In this document: one piece after another, positions 52,875-64,000 of the stretch | How positions within the stretch are numbered: the first letter of the stretch is position 1 | How the letters are laid out: each line of letters begins with the position of its first letter | Source: Halochromatium glycolicum | Lineage (GTDB): Bacteria > Pseudomonadota > Gammaproteobacteria > Chromatiales > Chromatiaceae | Assembly (NCBI RefSeq): GCF_016584085.1 | Contig: NZ_NRSJ01000020.1 | Coordinates: 1 to 64,000, forward strand | Length of the DNA: 64,000 nt | Direction: 5' to 3' | Position numbers and translations under genes: made by a program | Notes under the pieces: model-generated | Database searches by the model: none | Seen by the model: the letters and a program-made list of their open reading frames with translations, nothing else | What the model was told of the DNA's origin: nothing

Positions 52875-53114
52875 CGATATTGCACGTTCGTTTAAGGCGA
52901 TTGCCGGAAAGGCTCGTACCGAATTGCGCAGGATTTTCGTTTGCCTTCGAGGAGCCTCGCCGGGAGCATAGCCGGGCTATGTGACCGGCGGCGCGACGAA
53001 GAAGGCGAGCGAAAAGACCAGCAAGGCGGTATGAGCTTTGACAGAAATCGCCTAAGCACCGGTTCTCGGCGCCCGTCAATCGGCGAGCGGTCAAGGCGCC
53101 GGCCAGCCCGGTTT

Positions 53115-55214
<2,100 letters not shown>

Positions 55215-55658
55215 TGGGTCTCCTGGGGGATCGGGTTGTAGTCGGCTGACGCCAGACGACGATTCGATCGTGTACGCAGGATTCGGGCCGCCCGTGCGAA
55301 GGGATCGCTTCCGCCTGCTCAGCCGGTCAGTATCGCGGAATCTGCCGAGGGCAGTGGTGCAAATGCCGCGCGCCTGGGGGCTATGACCCAGTCCGGCGAG
55401 CGCGCTCCGGGCCACTGCGCCCATCGGCACAGCCATTCGTGTGCAACGATCAGGGCGCCGCCTATCTCGGCGACCGAAATCCTCAGGGCCGTCCTGTTGC
55501 GCGAGCGAGGCCGAGGTCTGCGGCGATTCTGGGCTGCCCTCTGGCCGCCTGCGGGCCGCCCTGGGACTGACCTGGTCCGATTTCTGCTCTCCGTTCGCAA
55601 GGCAGCGGTGCGGCGGCCTTTGGCAGCGCTGCGCCGATATCAACTAGCGGAGGACCCC
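55215..55658. other. Divergent intergenic region
   Basis: About 440 bases between ftsH (minus) and the PRC-barrel gene (plus). No gene is supported. The right end has GCGGAGGA before the ATG at 55659. Confidence 0.5.
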
Positions 55659-56465
55659 ATGCTCAGAAGCCTTGCCGAACCCGAGGGCTACCGGCTCGAA
55701 GCGCTCGATGGCGACATCGGCCATTGCCACGACTTCCTCTTCGACGACGAGCTCTGGACGTTGCGCTACATGGTGGCCGATACCGGCGGCTGGTTGTCCG
55801 GGCGCAAGGTGCTGCTCTCGCCGGTGCAGCTTAAGGCGCCGGATTGGGAGCGCAAGCGGATGCCCGTCGATTTGACCAAGGCCCAGATCGAGCAAAGCCC
55901 GCCGTTGGATGTCGACGCGCCCGTCTCACGCCGCTACGAGCAGCTCTACAACGAGGTCCATGCGCTGCCGAGCTATTGGCTTGGCAGCGGGCTCTGGGGC
56001 GACTTTCCGATCCCGGCGAGCCTGACGAGCACGCAAGACGTGCGCATCGAGCCGGAGCCGACGACGAGCGGCGCGACCCTCGACGAGACCGGGCTCGCGG
56101 CGGGTGACGACATCCATCTGCGCTCGGTCCGCGAGGTCACCGGTTACAGCGTCGTCGGTGCAAGCACCGAGGACGAAGGCGCCGGTGTCGAGAAGGTCGG
56201 CCGAGTCGTCGACCTGATCGTCAATGACGACAGCTGGGCGCTGCGAGCATTCGTCGTCGACACCTCCCGGCTCCCGCTCTCGAAGAAGGTTCTGCTGCCG
56301 GTCGACGCGGTTGCCGAGATCGATTGGGTAGAACGCCAGGTGGTCGCCGATGTCCCGGCCGACCGCATCGAGGAGGCGCCGCCGTTCGATCCGAACGAGC
56401 CGATCAATGAGCGGCTCGAGACCGTGCTGTACGACGTCTACGGGCGCCCGCAGCCAGGGGGCTGA
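55659..56465 (+). CDS. Second protein with two PRC-barrel domains
   Basis: The 268-residue soluble protein has an N-terminal PRC-barrel (YRLEALDGDIGHCHDFLFDDELWTLRYMVADTGGWLSGRKVLLSP). The second is near 160-240 (VREVTGYSVVG...VGRVVDLIVNDDSWALRAFVVDTSRLPLSKKVLLPVDAV). The pattern D-x-W-x-L-R-x-x-V-x-D-T is repeated in both. Function is unknown. The start follows GCGGAGGA. It lies upstream of the NapC-type cytochrome with 74 bases between. Confidence 0.83.
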   Translation: MLRSLAEPEGYRLEALDGDIGHCHDFLFDDELWTLRYMVADTGGWLSGRKVLLSPVQLKAPDWERKRMPVDLTKAQIEQSPPLDVDAPVSRRYEQLYNEVHALPSYWLGSGLWGDFPIPASLTSTQDVRIEPEPTTSGATLDETGLAAGDDIHLRSVREVTGYSVVGASTEDEGAGVEKVGRVVDLIVNDDSWALRAFVVDTSRLPLSKKVLLPVDAVAEIDWVERQVVADVPADRIEEAPPFDPNEPINERLETVLYDVYGRPQPGG

Positions 56466-56539
56466 GCCCCCCGCTGAACCCCTACAGTCAACCGCACTGA
56501 TAGCTGTACAGACCCACGAATCGAGTTGAGGAGCGATCC

Positions 56540-57214
56540 ATGAACAAGCGTTGGCTTCGACGCCTGATCCTATTTTTGATTGTCATCGCGGTTGTGGTGC
56601 CGGCGGTGATGGCGGCCGGCTGGGTCGGCACCGAGACCATGATCGAGGAGACCTCGGACGCCGAATTCTGCACCAGTTGCCACACGATGGACCCCTTTGC
56701 GACCTCACATGCGCAGGATGTCCATGGCGGCAACAATCCCGGCGGCGTCGTCGCGCATTGCACCGACTGTCACTTACCGCATGACAACGCCGTGAACCAC
56801 CTGGTGGCGAAGGGCACGACCGGGATGCGCGATGCGATTGCCCAGGCGATCTATCCGTTCCACAAGCCCGACTGGATCGCCCAGCTCGAGGAGCGCGGCG
56901 AGTATGTCTACGACTCCGGCTGCCTGAGCTGTCATGCGGCGCTGAAGGACGCCACCAGCGATGATCCGGCCGCGCTCGCGGCGCACAAGGCCTATTTCGG
57001 CGGTGACGTCGGAGAGGGCTGCATCGAGTGCCATGAGCAGGTCGGCCACAAGAATCTGAAGGTCATGCTGGCCGATCATTTCGAGGAGGTCACGCTCACC
57101 GAGACCGATGAGGGGCCGGTCGTGAACGACAGCCCAGAATCAACGCCGAAGGCACAGGGTGCCGCGGGCGATCCGGAACAGCCGGAAGCCTCCGGCAGCA
57201 AGCAGAGCACCTGA
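56540..57214 (+). CDS. NapC/NirT-family tetraheme cytochrome c
   Basis: The 224-residue membrane-anchored cytochrome has an N-terminal helix (LILFLIVIAVVVPAVMAAGWVG) that stays as anchor. Four CxxCH haem sites follow: CTSCH at 44-48, CTDCH 74-78, CLSCH 128-132 and CIECH 161-165. The spacing and the TSDAEFCTSCHTMDP start fit NapC/NirT quinol dehydrogenases that pass electrons to periplasmic reductases. No reductase gene is beside it, so the partner is elsewhere. The C-terminal tail is low-complexity. GAGGAG precedes the ATG. Confidence 0.88.
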   Translation: MNKRWLRRLILFLIVIAVVVPAVMAAGWVGTETMIEETSDAEFCTSCHTMDPFATSHAQDVHGGNNPGGVVAHCTDCHLPHDNAVNHLVAKGTTGMRDAIAQAIYPFHKPDWIAQLEERGEYVYDSGCLSCHAALKDATSDDPAALAAHKAYFGGDVGEGCIECHEQVGHKNLKVMLADHFEEVTLTETDEGPVVNDSPESTPKAQGAAGDPEQPEASGSKQST

Positions 57215-57219
57215 GTGCG

Positions 57220-58158
57220 ATGGCCTACGAGCTCGATCCAACGCAACCGCTCGATGCCGAAACGCGCCGTATCGCGCTGACCCTGATCGATCATGCGATC
57301 GCGCAGATCGATGGGGCCGGTGGGGCTGCCGATGAGGCCGTCCATGAGGTCCGCAAGGACTGCAAGAAGCTGCGCGGCCTGCTGCGATTGTTGCGGCCGG
57401 CCGCACCGGCGCTCTACAAGCGCGAGAATGCGGCGTTCCGCGAGGCCGCCGCCGCGCTCTCGGTGCTGCGCGACGCCGAAGCAGCGCTCGAGACCTACGA
57501 TGCCTTGATCGAGCATTTCCAAGCGAATCTCGAGCCCGAACCCCTCCTTCCGCTGCGCGAGGGGCTCGAAGCGCACAAGGCGGCAACGGCCGCGGCCGGA
57601 CGCGATCTGACCGAGCAACTCGGCGAGACGCGCAGCCTGCTGTGGGCGGCGCGCGAGCGGGTCCCGGACTGGGAGCTTCCGGCCGAGGCGGCCGATAAGG
57701 CGGGCTGGTCCTTGCTCGGACCTGGCCTGCGCAAGACCTATCGGCGGGGGCGTCGAGCGATGCAGCAGGCCTATGCCGAGCCCGGTGTCGCTGTCTTCCA
57801 CGAATGGCGCAAACGCGCCAAGTATCTGCGCTATCAGCTCAGGCTTCTGCGTCCAGCCTGGCCGCCGCTGCTCAAGCCGCTGCATCAGCAGGTCAAGCGC
57901 CTCGGCGACTGGCTCGGCGATGATCACGACCTGGCGGTGCTCGAGCAGGTGCTGCACGAGGCCGAGGCATTGAGCCCGGCCAATGATCCAGAGCAGATCC
58001 TGTTAGCACTCGCTGCCCAGCGCAGCACGCAGCTTCGCGACGAGGCCTACTGGCTGGGCCGGCGTTTGTATGCCGAGAAGCCGAAGCACCTGGACCGCCG
58101 AATGCAGCGGTATTGGCAGGCCGCGCAGGGACTGGCCAGCGCCGATGGCAGCCGGTGA
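57220..58158 (+). CDS. CHAD domain protein
   Basis: The 312-residue, helical CHAD protein has VHEVRKDCKKLRGLLRLLRP, the first conserved basic/His helix, and VFHEWRKRAKYLRYQLRLLRPAWPP, the second. GDWLGDDHDLAVLEQVL follows. CHAD domains bind inorganic polyphosphate through these Lys/Arg/His helices. No CYTH partner is fused. It starts five bases after the cytochrome gene, so the two are co-transcribed. Confidence 0.88.
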   Translation: MAYELDPTQPLDAETRRIALTLIDHAIAQIDGAGGAADEAVHEVRKDCKKLRGLLRLLRPAAPALYKRENAAFREAAAALSVLRDAEAALETYDALIEHFQANLEPEPLLPLREGLEAHKAATAAAGRDLTEQLGETRSLLWAARERVPDWELPAEAADKAGWSLLGPGLRKTYRRGRRAMQQAYAEPGVAVFHEWRKRAKYLRYQLRLLRPAWPPLLKPLHQQVKRLGDWLGDDHDLAVLEQVLHEAEALSPANDPEQILLALAAQRSTQLRDEAYWLGRRLYAEKPKHLDRRMQRYWQAAQGLASADGSR

Positions 58159-58247
58159 TCCCGGGCGGATTCTCAAAGACCGCGGCGTCCGGTCTCGACC
58201 CAAAGGTCGCGATCGGAACCCCGCCAACAGCCGATCCTGGAGGACCC

Positions 58248-58493
58248 ATGATTCTCAAGCACCACTCAACCGGAAAGCTGATGCAGGTCGTTGAGCTGCA
58301 AGACCTGATGAATCCGATGCATGAGCAGGTTGCGATGCGACTGGACTACGGCGAGGAGGAACAGGACCCTGAGGCCGTGGCGAAGCAGGACCTGCGCTTC
58401 CCGTCTGGAGAGGCGCTGCCGCGCGCCTGGACCGATCCGCACTATCGCGACCAGGAGGTCGATGCGGCGCACTATGATCGGAGTGCTCACTGA
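58248..58493 (+). CDS. Small conserved protein of unknown function
   Basis: The 81-residue protein reads MILKHHSTGKLMQVVELQDL near its start, with a core LRFPSGEALPRAWTDPHYRDQEVD. Similar small proteins are sometimes annotated as acetyltransferases without a catalytic domain to support it, so function is unknown. GGAGG lies upstream of the ATG. It follows CHAD by 90 bases. Confidence 0.62.
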   Translation: MILKHHSTGKLMQVVELQDLMNPMHEQVAMRLDYGEEEQDPEAVAKQDLRFPSGEALPRAWTDPHYRDQEVDAAHYDRSAH

Positions 58494-58524
58494 CCTTGGC
58501 GACAGGCCTCGACGACAGTCGGGG

Positions 58525-59541
58525 CTAACGCTCATGGCGCGGTGCCACCCCGGCACCGCCAGGCAGTAAAGCGGCTGGGGCGGGCTGGCTGGCGGCATCC
58601 AGCTCCTCTGCCAGCGCGATGCGCTCGCGGATGTCTCTGGGCAGTTGGGTCATGGCCTCGATGCCCCTGAGTCTTTGCTCGAGCCCATACTGGTTGGCGA
58701 TCTGGATCGCGAGCCCCGGTCGGGCATTGACCTCCAGCATCATCGGTCCGAGGTCCTCGTCGATCACCAGGTCCACACCGCAGTAGCCGAGCCCGGTCAG
58801 GTCGGCGCAGCGCGCGCCGACGGCGAGGAGCGCCTCCCAGTCGGGGATCAGGTGGCCGGTCAGCGGGGTGCCGAAGTCGGGGTGATCATCGATCTTGGCG
58901 TCCCGCACCACGCCATGGTGGGTGATGCCGGTGGCGAGTGCGATGCCGACCCCGACCGCCCCCTGGTGCAGGTTCGCCTTGCCGTCGGAGGCGCGGGTCG
59001 GCAGGCGCACCATGGCCATGACCGGGATGCCGCGGAAGATCAACAGCCGGATATCCGGCACCCCGCGGTAGCTAATCGATTCGAACAGTCGGCTCGGCCG
59101 CACCCGATACTCGATCATGGCCGCATCGGGGATGCCGCCCAGGGAATGGACGCCGCTGAGGATATTGGAGACGAAGTACTCGATCTCGCGCAGCGTGAGC
59201 GCCCGGCCATCGCCCTTGACGAAGAGCCCGCGGCGGCGATCGGTGATGACCAGCACGCCGTCGCCGCCGCTGCCGTGGGCCGGTTTGATCACGAAGGAGT
59301 CGCGGCCGTTCAGCAGCCGGTCCAGATGGGTCAGCTCGCCCTGGAAGCGCACGACGCCATAGAGCTCCGGCACCGCGAGACCGGCCTCGATCGCCAGGCG
59401 CTTGGTGGTGAGCTTGTCGTCCACCAGCGGATACTTGCTGCGCGGGTTGTAGCGCATCACGAAGTTGCGGTTGCGGGCGTTGATGCCGAGCACCCCGCCG
59501 CGCCTGAGCGCGGACCACCGTCCCAGCCAGTTGCTTGCCAT
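58525..59541 (-). CDS. Alpha-L-glutamate ligase-like ATP-grasp protein
   Basis: The 338-residue RimK-like ATP-grasp enzyme has LGINARNRNFVMRYNPRSKYPLVDDKLTTKRLA and the phosphate loop FVIKPAHGSGGDGVLVI. Its lid region is EYRVRPS and its metal motif LDLVIDED...MMLEVNARPGLAIQIAN contains E-x-N. It likely adds an amino acid or forms a peptide in an envelope pathway. It is third in a minus-strand operon (retropepsin, 7TM, ligase), a linked set found in many proteobacteria. The upstream 7TM stop is four bases away. Confidence 0.88.
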   Translation of the reverse strand: MASNWLGRWSALRRGGVLGINARNRNFVMRYNPRSKYPLVDDKLTTKRLAIEAGLAVPELYGVVRFQGELTHLDRLLNGRDSFVIKPAHGSGGDGVLVITDRRRGLFVKGDGRALTLREIEYFVSNILSGVHSLGGIPDAAMIEYRVRPSRLFESISYRGVPDIRLLIFRGIPVMAMVRLPTRASDGKANLHQGAVGVGIALATGITHHGVVRDAKIDDHPDFGTPLTGHLIPDWEALLAVGARCADLTGLGYCGVDLVIDEDLGPMMLEVNARPGLAIQIANQYGLEQRLRGIEAMTQLPRDIRERIALAEELDAASQPAPAALLPGGAGVAPRHER

Positions 59542-59544
59542 GGC

Positions 59545-61083
59545 TCAGCGCGCCCTGGCCAGGGCGCTGAAGCGCACGAGCTCGGTGAGCCGATAGCCGC
59601 TGTAGGCACCCAGCATCAGGGTGACCGCCAGCACCACGAGCAGCAGCTCCGGGAAGTAGAACATCAGGTGGCTCAGGTGCGGTTCCTTCATCACGAAATA
59701 GCCGCAGATGGCCACGACCAGCGAGCCCAGGGTCTCCTTGAAGGTCGCGCCGAAGCCACGCTCATCCCAGACGATGGACATGCGCTCGATGGTCATGGTC
59801 AGGATCACCATCGGGAACAGCGCGATGGACAGTCCCTGCTCCAGGCCGAGCCGATCGCTCAGTACCGTGATCGCGAGCATCAGGCAGACCACCACCACCA
59901 GGATCGCCGCCAACCGCGGCACGAGCAGTAGCCGCAGCTGGGTCAGCATCAAGCGCAGCGACAGGCCGACGAGCACGAGGGTCAGGAACAGCGCCAGCCC
60001 CCATGCGAGCTGGGTTTCCCGAAAGGCCAGCGCGATCAGGATCGGCATGAAGGTGCCGAAGGTCGGTACGCCGACCACGACCCGCATGAAGGCTACCACC
60101 AGCGCCCCCAGCGGCAGCATCAGCGCGACCTGATAGAGGTTCTGCACCGACACCGGCAGCCGGGTGAGGTCCAGGCCGAGGGGCTGCGTCCGGAAGGCGG
60201 CGCCGGTGAGCTCGGTCACGTCCATCTGCGGTACCCGCGTCTGGGTCGTCGAAAACCCGAGCTGGACATTGCGGACGCCGCGCGCGCTCAGCAGGTCCGG
60301 GCTGTCGTAGCGCCAGATGAAGAAGCCCGGCGGATAGCCCGGCGTGCCGGTGGCGGCGTCGTAGCCTTGCCAGCTCTCGCCGTTGTGGACCTCGAGCCAG
60401 GGGATCAGCCGGGCATCGACCTGCGGGCGGTCCAGCGGCAGCCCGTAAGCGATCCGCGTCGGAATCCGGGCGCCGGCCAGGATCTCGGCCACCCTGTGCT
60501 CCCAGCTCGGGCGGCCATCCTGGTTGCGGATGACCTTGACGTTCTCGTCGTCACCATCGGCCAGGATCAAAAGGGTCTGCTCGGTGAACGAGAAGACATC
60601 GGCAGACTGGGCGCGCGCCCGGCTCAATACTGACTGGATCGCGGAACCGAGCGGTTCCTGGTAGTCCGGCACTGGTGGAAAGGGCGGCACCGAGGCCAGT
60701 GTGGCCACCTCGTCATCGACCACCTTGACCTGATAGTAGAGCCCCTGCTGGCTCCTGGGCGTGCGGCGGAGGGTCCAGGTGGCCTTGCGCGGACGTCCAT
60801 CGGCCTCGAGGATCGAGAGCCCATAGCCCCGGGAGACGAAGTGCTCGTCGATCGCGCGCGTCATCGATACCGGCGGCGGCAGCAGGAACTCTACCTTGGA
60901 CGAGCCACCGGTGCCCTCGAAGCCGATGCGGGCCTCGACCGTCCACACCGAGGTGGTCAGCTCCGGCAACAGCGGGACCTGATCGCGCACCGCCTTCAGC
61001 AGGGTCACGCCGAGACCGAGGCCCGCCAGCAGCAGGGCGATGATCGCCAGCGGCGACAGGCGCGCGAACACGGGTGCGGCCAT
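59545..61083 (-). CDS. Inactive transglutaminase fused to 7TM protein
   Basis: This 512-residue protein has an N-terminal anchor (LAIIALLLAGLGLGVTLLKAV), a periplasmic transglutaminase-like region (about 60-290) and seven C-terminal transmembrane helices. The transglutaminase part has GARIPTRIAYGLPL and VHNGESWQGYDAATG, but the catalytic Cys and His are absent (ILAGARIP, RLIPWLEV). It is therefore of the inactive type and probably acts as a receptor or transporter. Its ATG overlaps the stop of the retropepsin-like gene (TGATG), and the ligase follows. The three work together. Confidence 0.88.
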   Translation of the reverse strand: MAAPVFARLSPLAIIALLLAGLGLGVTLLKAVRDQVPLLPELTTSVWTVEARIGFEGTGGSSKVEFLLPPPVSMTRAIDEHFVSRGYGLSILEADGRPRKATWTLRRTPRSQQGLYYQVKVVDDEVATLASVPPFPPVPDYQEPLGSAIQSVLSRARAQSADVFSFTEQTLLILADGDDENVKVIRNQDGRPSWEHRVAEILAGARIPTRIAYGLPLDRPQVDARLIPWLEVHNGESWQGYDAATGTPGYPPGFFIWRYDSPDLLSARGVRNVQLGFSTTQTRVPQMDVTELTGAAFRTQPLGLDLTRLPVSVQNLYQVALMLPLGALVVAFMRVVVGVPTFGTFMPILIALAFRETQLAWGLALFLTLVLVGLSLRLMLTQLRLLLVPRLAAILVVVVCLMLAITVLSDRLGLEQGLSIALFPMVILTMTIERMSIVWDERGFGATFKETLGSLVVAICGYFVMKEPHLSHLMFYFPELLLVVLAVTLMLGAYSGYRLTELVRFSALARAR

Positions 61084-61631
61084 CAGTCCGCGTTCTGACC
61101 GGACGGACAGTCGTAGCGGAACACGAACGTCCTCGCCGGATCGATGACGAAGCGCTTGCGCAGGAAGTCCCGCCCCAACAGCACCGGATAGTTGAAGTGG
61201 GTGCGGTCGTCGAGGCCGAACTCTGCCTCCATGAGCTCGCCGTCGATGCAGAAGCTGAGCCTGACGGTCACCCGTTCCTCCAATGCGCTGCCATCCCGGT
61301 GCTTGATGCGCACCCTGTCTTCGATGGGCAGATCGTAGGTTAGCTTCGGACCGTCTTGTTCCGTGTGATCCTTGTAGAGCGAGAACCGCACCCGCTCGAC
61401 CCCATTGCGCTCGAAGCGCTCCAGCTCGGCCGCGTGGATGGCGCTGGACTTGGCGCCGGTGTCGAGCTTCGCGGTGATCCGCACCCGGTGCGGCTCCAGC
61501 CGGATGCTCTGCAGCCAGCCCGCCTCGCGCAGGCCGTCATCCCGAACGGCTTCGCCCAGCGCGGGCTTCTCGGTCGCTGCCGCGGTTACAGAAAAGAGGA
61601 TCAGGGCAGCGAGGATGGATGGGAGCGGCAT
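61083..61631 (-). CDS. Retropepsin-like aspartic protease, RimK-associated (PF05618-type)
   Basis: The 182-residue exported protein has a signal peptide (LPSILAALILFSVTAAATE). The retropepsin core has ITAKLDTGAKSSAIHA (catalytic Asp-Thr-Gly) and YPVLLGRDFLRKRFVID. The family was called an ATP-dependent zinc protease but the fold is aspartic-protease-like. The start at 61631 is the signal-peptide ATG; the frame reaches 61745 without sense. It precedes the inactive transglutaminase-7TM and the glutamate-ligase-like genes. Confidence 0.87.
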   Translation of the reverse strand: MPLPSILAALILFSVTAAATEKPALGEAVRDDGLREAGWLQSIRLEPHRVRITAKLDTGAKSSAIHAAELERFERNGVERVRFSLYKDHTEQDGPKLTYDLPIEDRVRIKHRDGSALEERVTVRLSFCIDGELMEAEFGLDDRTHFNYPVLLGRDFLRKRFVIDPARTFVFRYDCPSGQNAD

Positions 61632-62133
61632 GGGGGCAGCAGTGAGAATAGCGAAGGCGATGCTCGGCGAACGGCTGCGAAACGGCCTGTAGCGCCATAA
61701 ACCCTTACGCTGGCTGAGCTTAATGGGGTTGTCGCATTTCGGCAAGCGATGCGCTGGTGGCGGGCCCGTTAGCGCTGTCGTGAAGACCCCTCTGGCGCGT
61801 CGCTTCGTTGTCGTACTGCTATCGCGCTATTCACGCCGTTCCGCACCGCTGGCCGCCCGCACCTTGGCCGCCCGCAGTTTATCCCCTTTTGGGTGCCTTG
61901 GAGCGCTCCGAGCAGACGGGTCAGGAGGTTCGTCGGTGACCAACTCGAACCGCTGGCAAACGCGATGCAGACTGCCAAGTCTGGCCAAAACCACTTAGGC
62001 ATTGCGGTTTGATCGTTTGGGTCGAAAGCAAATTTCGTGGCAAGGTAGATGGGCTAGGAACCCCTGTCCGCGTTGCCAGGCTCTGTGGACGGGGAGGACT
62101 GCGTCTTCATCGAAAACTGAGTGAGAACAGCTC
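61632..62133. other. Divergent intergenic region
   Basis: About 500 bases between divergent operons; no gene is supported. A frame at 61769-62002 (minus) has no recognisable character. Confidence 0.5.
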
Positions 62134-63942
62134 ATGACCCACTACATCGACGAGCGCACGGCGAAGGAGAAGCACGCGCTAGCTAAGAAACTCAAGGAGG
62201 TGGAGCGGAAAGCCCGCAAGAAGGCGATTCGGGAGCGGGACCAGTTCAAGGGCCTGCAGATCTCGCCATCGGCCTCCTACGAGGACGATGCGCCCCGGCG
62301 AGAGCCCGGGGATGACAACTGGAGCGGCTTTGGGTTCGACCTGCATCCGCACGTGACCTTCATATCGAGCTTCGTGCTCGTCGTGTTCATCGTGCTAACG
62401 CTGATGTTCGAGGCCGAGTCCGCAAGCTTCTTTAACGACGCTCTCTCCCTGATCACCGGGAACCTGGGCTGGTTCCTGATCCTGGTGTCGAATCTCTTCA
62501 TTATCGCGGCGCTCTACTTCGCGCTCAGCAAGTTTGGCCACATCCGTATCGGCGGCGTCGAGGCCCAGCCCGAGTTCTCGACGTTGGGCTGGTATGCGAT
62601 GCTGCTCAGTGCCGGCATGGGCATCGGGCTGATGTTCTGGAGCGTTGGTGAGCCCATGTTCCACTTCCAGACGCCATCCCCGATCTTCAATGGCATCGAG
62701 CCGGGGACGCCCGAGGCCGCGCAGGCCGCGATGGGCGTGACCTACTTCCATTGGGGCATCCACCCCTGGGCCATCTACGCCATCGTCGCGCTTGGATTGG
62801 CATTCTTTGCCTATAACCGGGGGCTGCCGCTGACCATCCGCTCGGTGTTCTATCCGCTGCTGGGCGACAAGATCTACGGTTTCTGGGGGAATGTGATCGA
62901 CATCCTGTCGGTGCTGGCGACCCTGGTGGGCCTGGCGACATCCCTTGGCCTCGGCGTGCAGCAGGTCAACGCCGGTCTCGATCACCTGTTCGGCATCGGC
63001 ATCAGCACCCAAATGCAGGTGATCCTGATCGCCGTGATCACAGGCTTTGCAACCCTGTCGGTGTTCGCGGGACTGGATGCGGGTGTCAAGCGCCTCAGTG
63101 AAGCCAATATGGCCATGGCGGCCATCTTCATGCTCTTCCTGCTGTTCGTGGGTCCGACGGTCTACCTGCTGAGCGGCTTCACGCAGAACCTGGGCTTCTA
63201 CCTGACGATCCTGCCGGAGATGAGTCTCTGGACCGAGACCTTCCGCGACAGCAATTGGCAGGGCTCCTGGACGGTGTTCTACTGGGCCTGGTGGATCTCC
63301 TGGTCGCCCTTCGTCGGCATGTTCATCGCCCGTATCTCGAAGGGCCGCACCGTGCGCGAGTTCATCTTCGGCGTGATCCTGATCCCGACGCTCCTGTCCT
63401 TCCTGTGGATGTCCGTCTTTGGCGGTGCAGCGCTGAACCTGCAGGTGGACGGCGTCGCCGACATCGCCGCCGCGGTCAATGATGATGTGGCCAAGGCCAT
63501 GTTCGCGATGCTGGACAACTTCCCGATCGCGGAGGTCCTCTCCGGCATCGCCGTCATCCTGGTGACCATCTTCTTCGTCACCTCGTCGGATTCGGGCTCG
63601 CTGGTGGTCGACCATCTCACCTCCGGCGGCAAGCTCGACTCGCCGACGACGCAGCGGGTGTTCTGGGCCGTGATGGAGGGTGTCGTCGCCGCGGTGCTGC
63701 TCATCGGCGGCGGTCTCACGACGCTGCAGACCGCTTCGGTGACCACCGGACTGCCTTTCGCGCTGGTCCTGCTGGTGGGTGTCTACTCCCTCTACATCGG
63801 GCTCAACCAGGAGCTCTATGTTGAGACCGCGGTCAAGAAGGCCGTGAGTGATGCCGAGGATGAGCACAAGCTGCACGAGGCCGTCGAGACCGTTGTGCAG
63901 GGCAACAGCGCAACGACCCCCGAGACTGCCGGCACCAGCTGA
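62134..63942 (+). CDS. BCCT-family transporter
   Basis: This 602-residue betaine/choline/carnitine-type transporter has a ~70-residue charged N-terminal tail (lysine/arginine-rich helix). Twelve helices follow, with YAMLLSAGMGIGLMFWSVGEPMFHF, YFHWGIHPWAIYAI and the TM8 signature FYWAWWISWSPFVGMFIARISKGRT. The TSSDSGSL motif in TM10 is also present. GMGIG is the osmoregulated-betaine type. The basic N-terminal and acidic C-terminal tails are candidates for osmosensing. It stands alone, with a terminator-like hairpin at the right edge. Confidence 0.92.
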   Translation: MTHYIDERTAKEKHALAKKLKEVERKARKKAIRERDQFKGLQISPSASYEDDAPRREPGDDNWSGFGFDLHPHVTFISSFVLVVFIVLTLMFEAESASFFNDALSLITGNLGWFLILVSNLFIIAALYFALSKFGHIRIGGVEAQPEFSTLGWYAMLLSAGMGIGLMFWSVGEPMFHFQTPSPIFNGIEPGTPEAAQAAMGVTYFHWGIHPWAIYAIVALGLAFFAYNRGLPLTIRSVFYPLLGDKIYGFWGNVIDILSVLATLVGLATSLGLGVQQVNAGLDHLFGIGISTQMQVILIAVITGFATLSVFAGLDAGVKRLSEANMAMAAIFMLFLLFVGPTVYLLSGFTQNLGFYLTILPEMSLWTETFRDSNWQGSWTVFYWAWWISWSPFVGMFIARISKGRTVREFIFGVILIPTLLSFLWMSVFGGAALNLQVDGVADIAAAVNDDVAKAMFAMLDNFPIAEVLSGIAVILVTIFFVTSSDSGSLVVDHLTSGGKLDSPTTQRVFWAVMEGVVAAVLLIGGGLTTLQTASVTTGLPFALVLLVGVYSLYIGLNQELYVETAVKKAVSDAEDEHKLHEAVETVVQGNSATTPETAGTS

Positions 63943-63969
63943 TCTGCCCGGTTTGACCTAGGCCAATGC

Positions 63970-64000
63970 CTGCGCACCCGGCTTCAGTACGGGTGCGCAG
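63970..64000 (+). terminator. Strong hairpin after the BCCT gene
   Basis: An 11-bp perfect stem CTGCGCACCCG / CGGGTGCGCAG with a 9-base loop begins 27 bases after the stop. Any T-run would lie beyond the window edge. Confidence 0.7.

Overview
This 64 kb window is high-GC bacterial chromosome with gammaproteobacterial gene families. It reads like a halotolerant purple-sulfur-type (Chromatiaceae-like) bacterium. The reasons are a CstB-like persulfide dioxygenase, a DsrC paralogue, a NapC/NirT tetraheme cytochrome, two BCCT compatible-solute transporters and many small envelope-stress proteins (BON, PRC-barrel, EF-hand, CHAD, DUF4112, entericidin). The taxonomy is an inference from gene content; no rRNA or tRNA gene was found.

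0.3-23.7 kb is an envelope, stress and transport region. It holds a host-attachment-like protein, entericidin, DUF4112, a secreted protein ending in a 23-bp tandem repeat, a HigBA module beside a truncated defence-type gene, and a glycosyltransferase/glycosidase pair. Next come EF-hand and BON proteins, a Ca/cation exchanger, a frameshifted secreted-protein gene, DUF4412, a VWA protein, MgtC/DUF4010, DUF2189, a fasciclin-BCCT pair, a persulfide dioxygenase-rhodanese, DUF3330, PRC-barrel and DsrC-like genes.

23.8-47.6 kb is a defence island. The core is a type 1 BREX locus in the order brxA, brxB, brxC, pglX, pglZ, brxL. Between pglX and pglZ sits an 8 kb insert. It starts with a Gabija-type pair, an OLD-family ATPase/TOPRIM protein (GajA) and a UvrD-like helicase (GajB). 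These are followed by an AlbA_2/HATPase protein; pglX, gajA, gajB and this third gene overlap stop-to-start. Then come an IS607-type transposon (serine recombinase plus TnpB), a decapitated HigB with intact HigA, and a YefM-YoeB module. Just upstream of brxA lie collinear fragments of a second, diverged BREX cassette (brxA, brxC and pglX pieces), separated by a DUF4143 ATPase, MazEF and an orphan VapB-like antitoxin. A VapB/truncated VapC relic lies between brxC and pglX. Toxin-antitoxin modules therefore cluster at BREX junctions, and the middle of pglX is strikingly AT-rich, as expected of an exchanged specificity domain.

47.7-64 kb returns to housekeeping and stress functions. A CopB-like P1B ATPase and an encapsulin with its encapsulated ferritin form a metal-handling cluster. 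They are followed by a HdeD-like protein, an FtsH paralogue with a long acidic insertion, a second PRC-barrel protein, a NapC-type cytochrome and a CHAD protein. The window ends with the three-gene retropepsin/7TM inactive transglutaminase/glutamate-ligase-like operon and a second BCCT transporter with a strong terminal hairpin.
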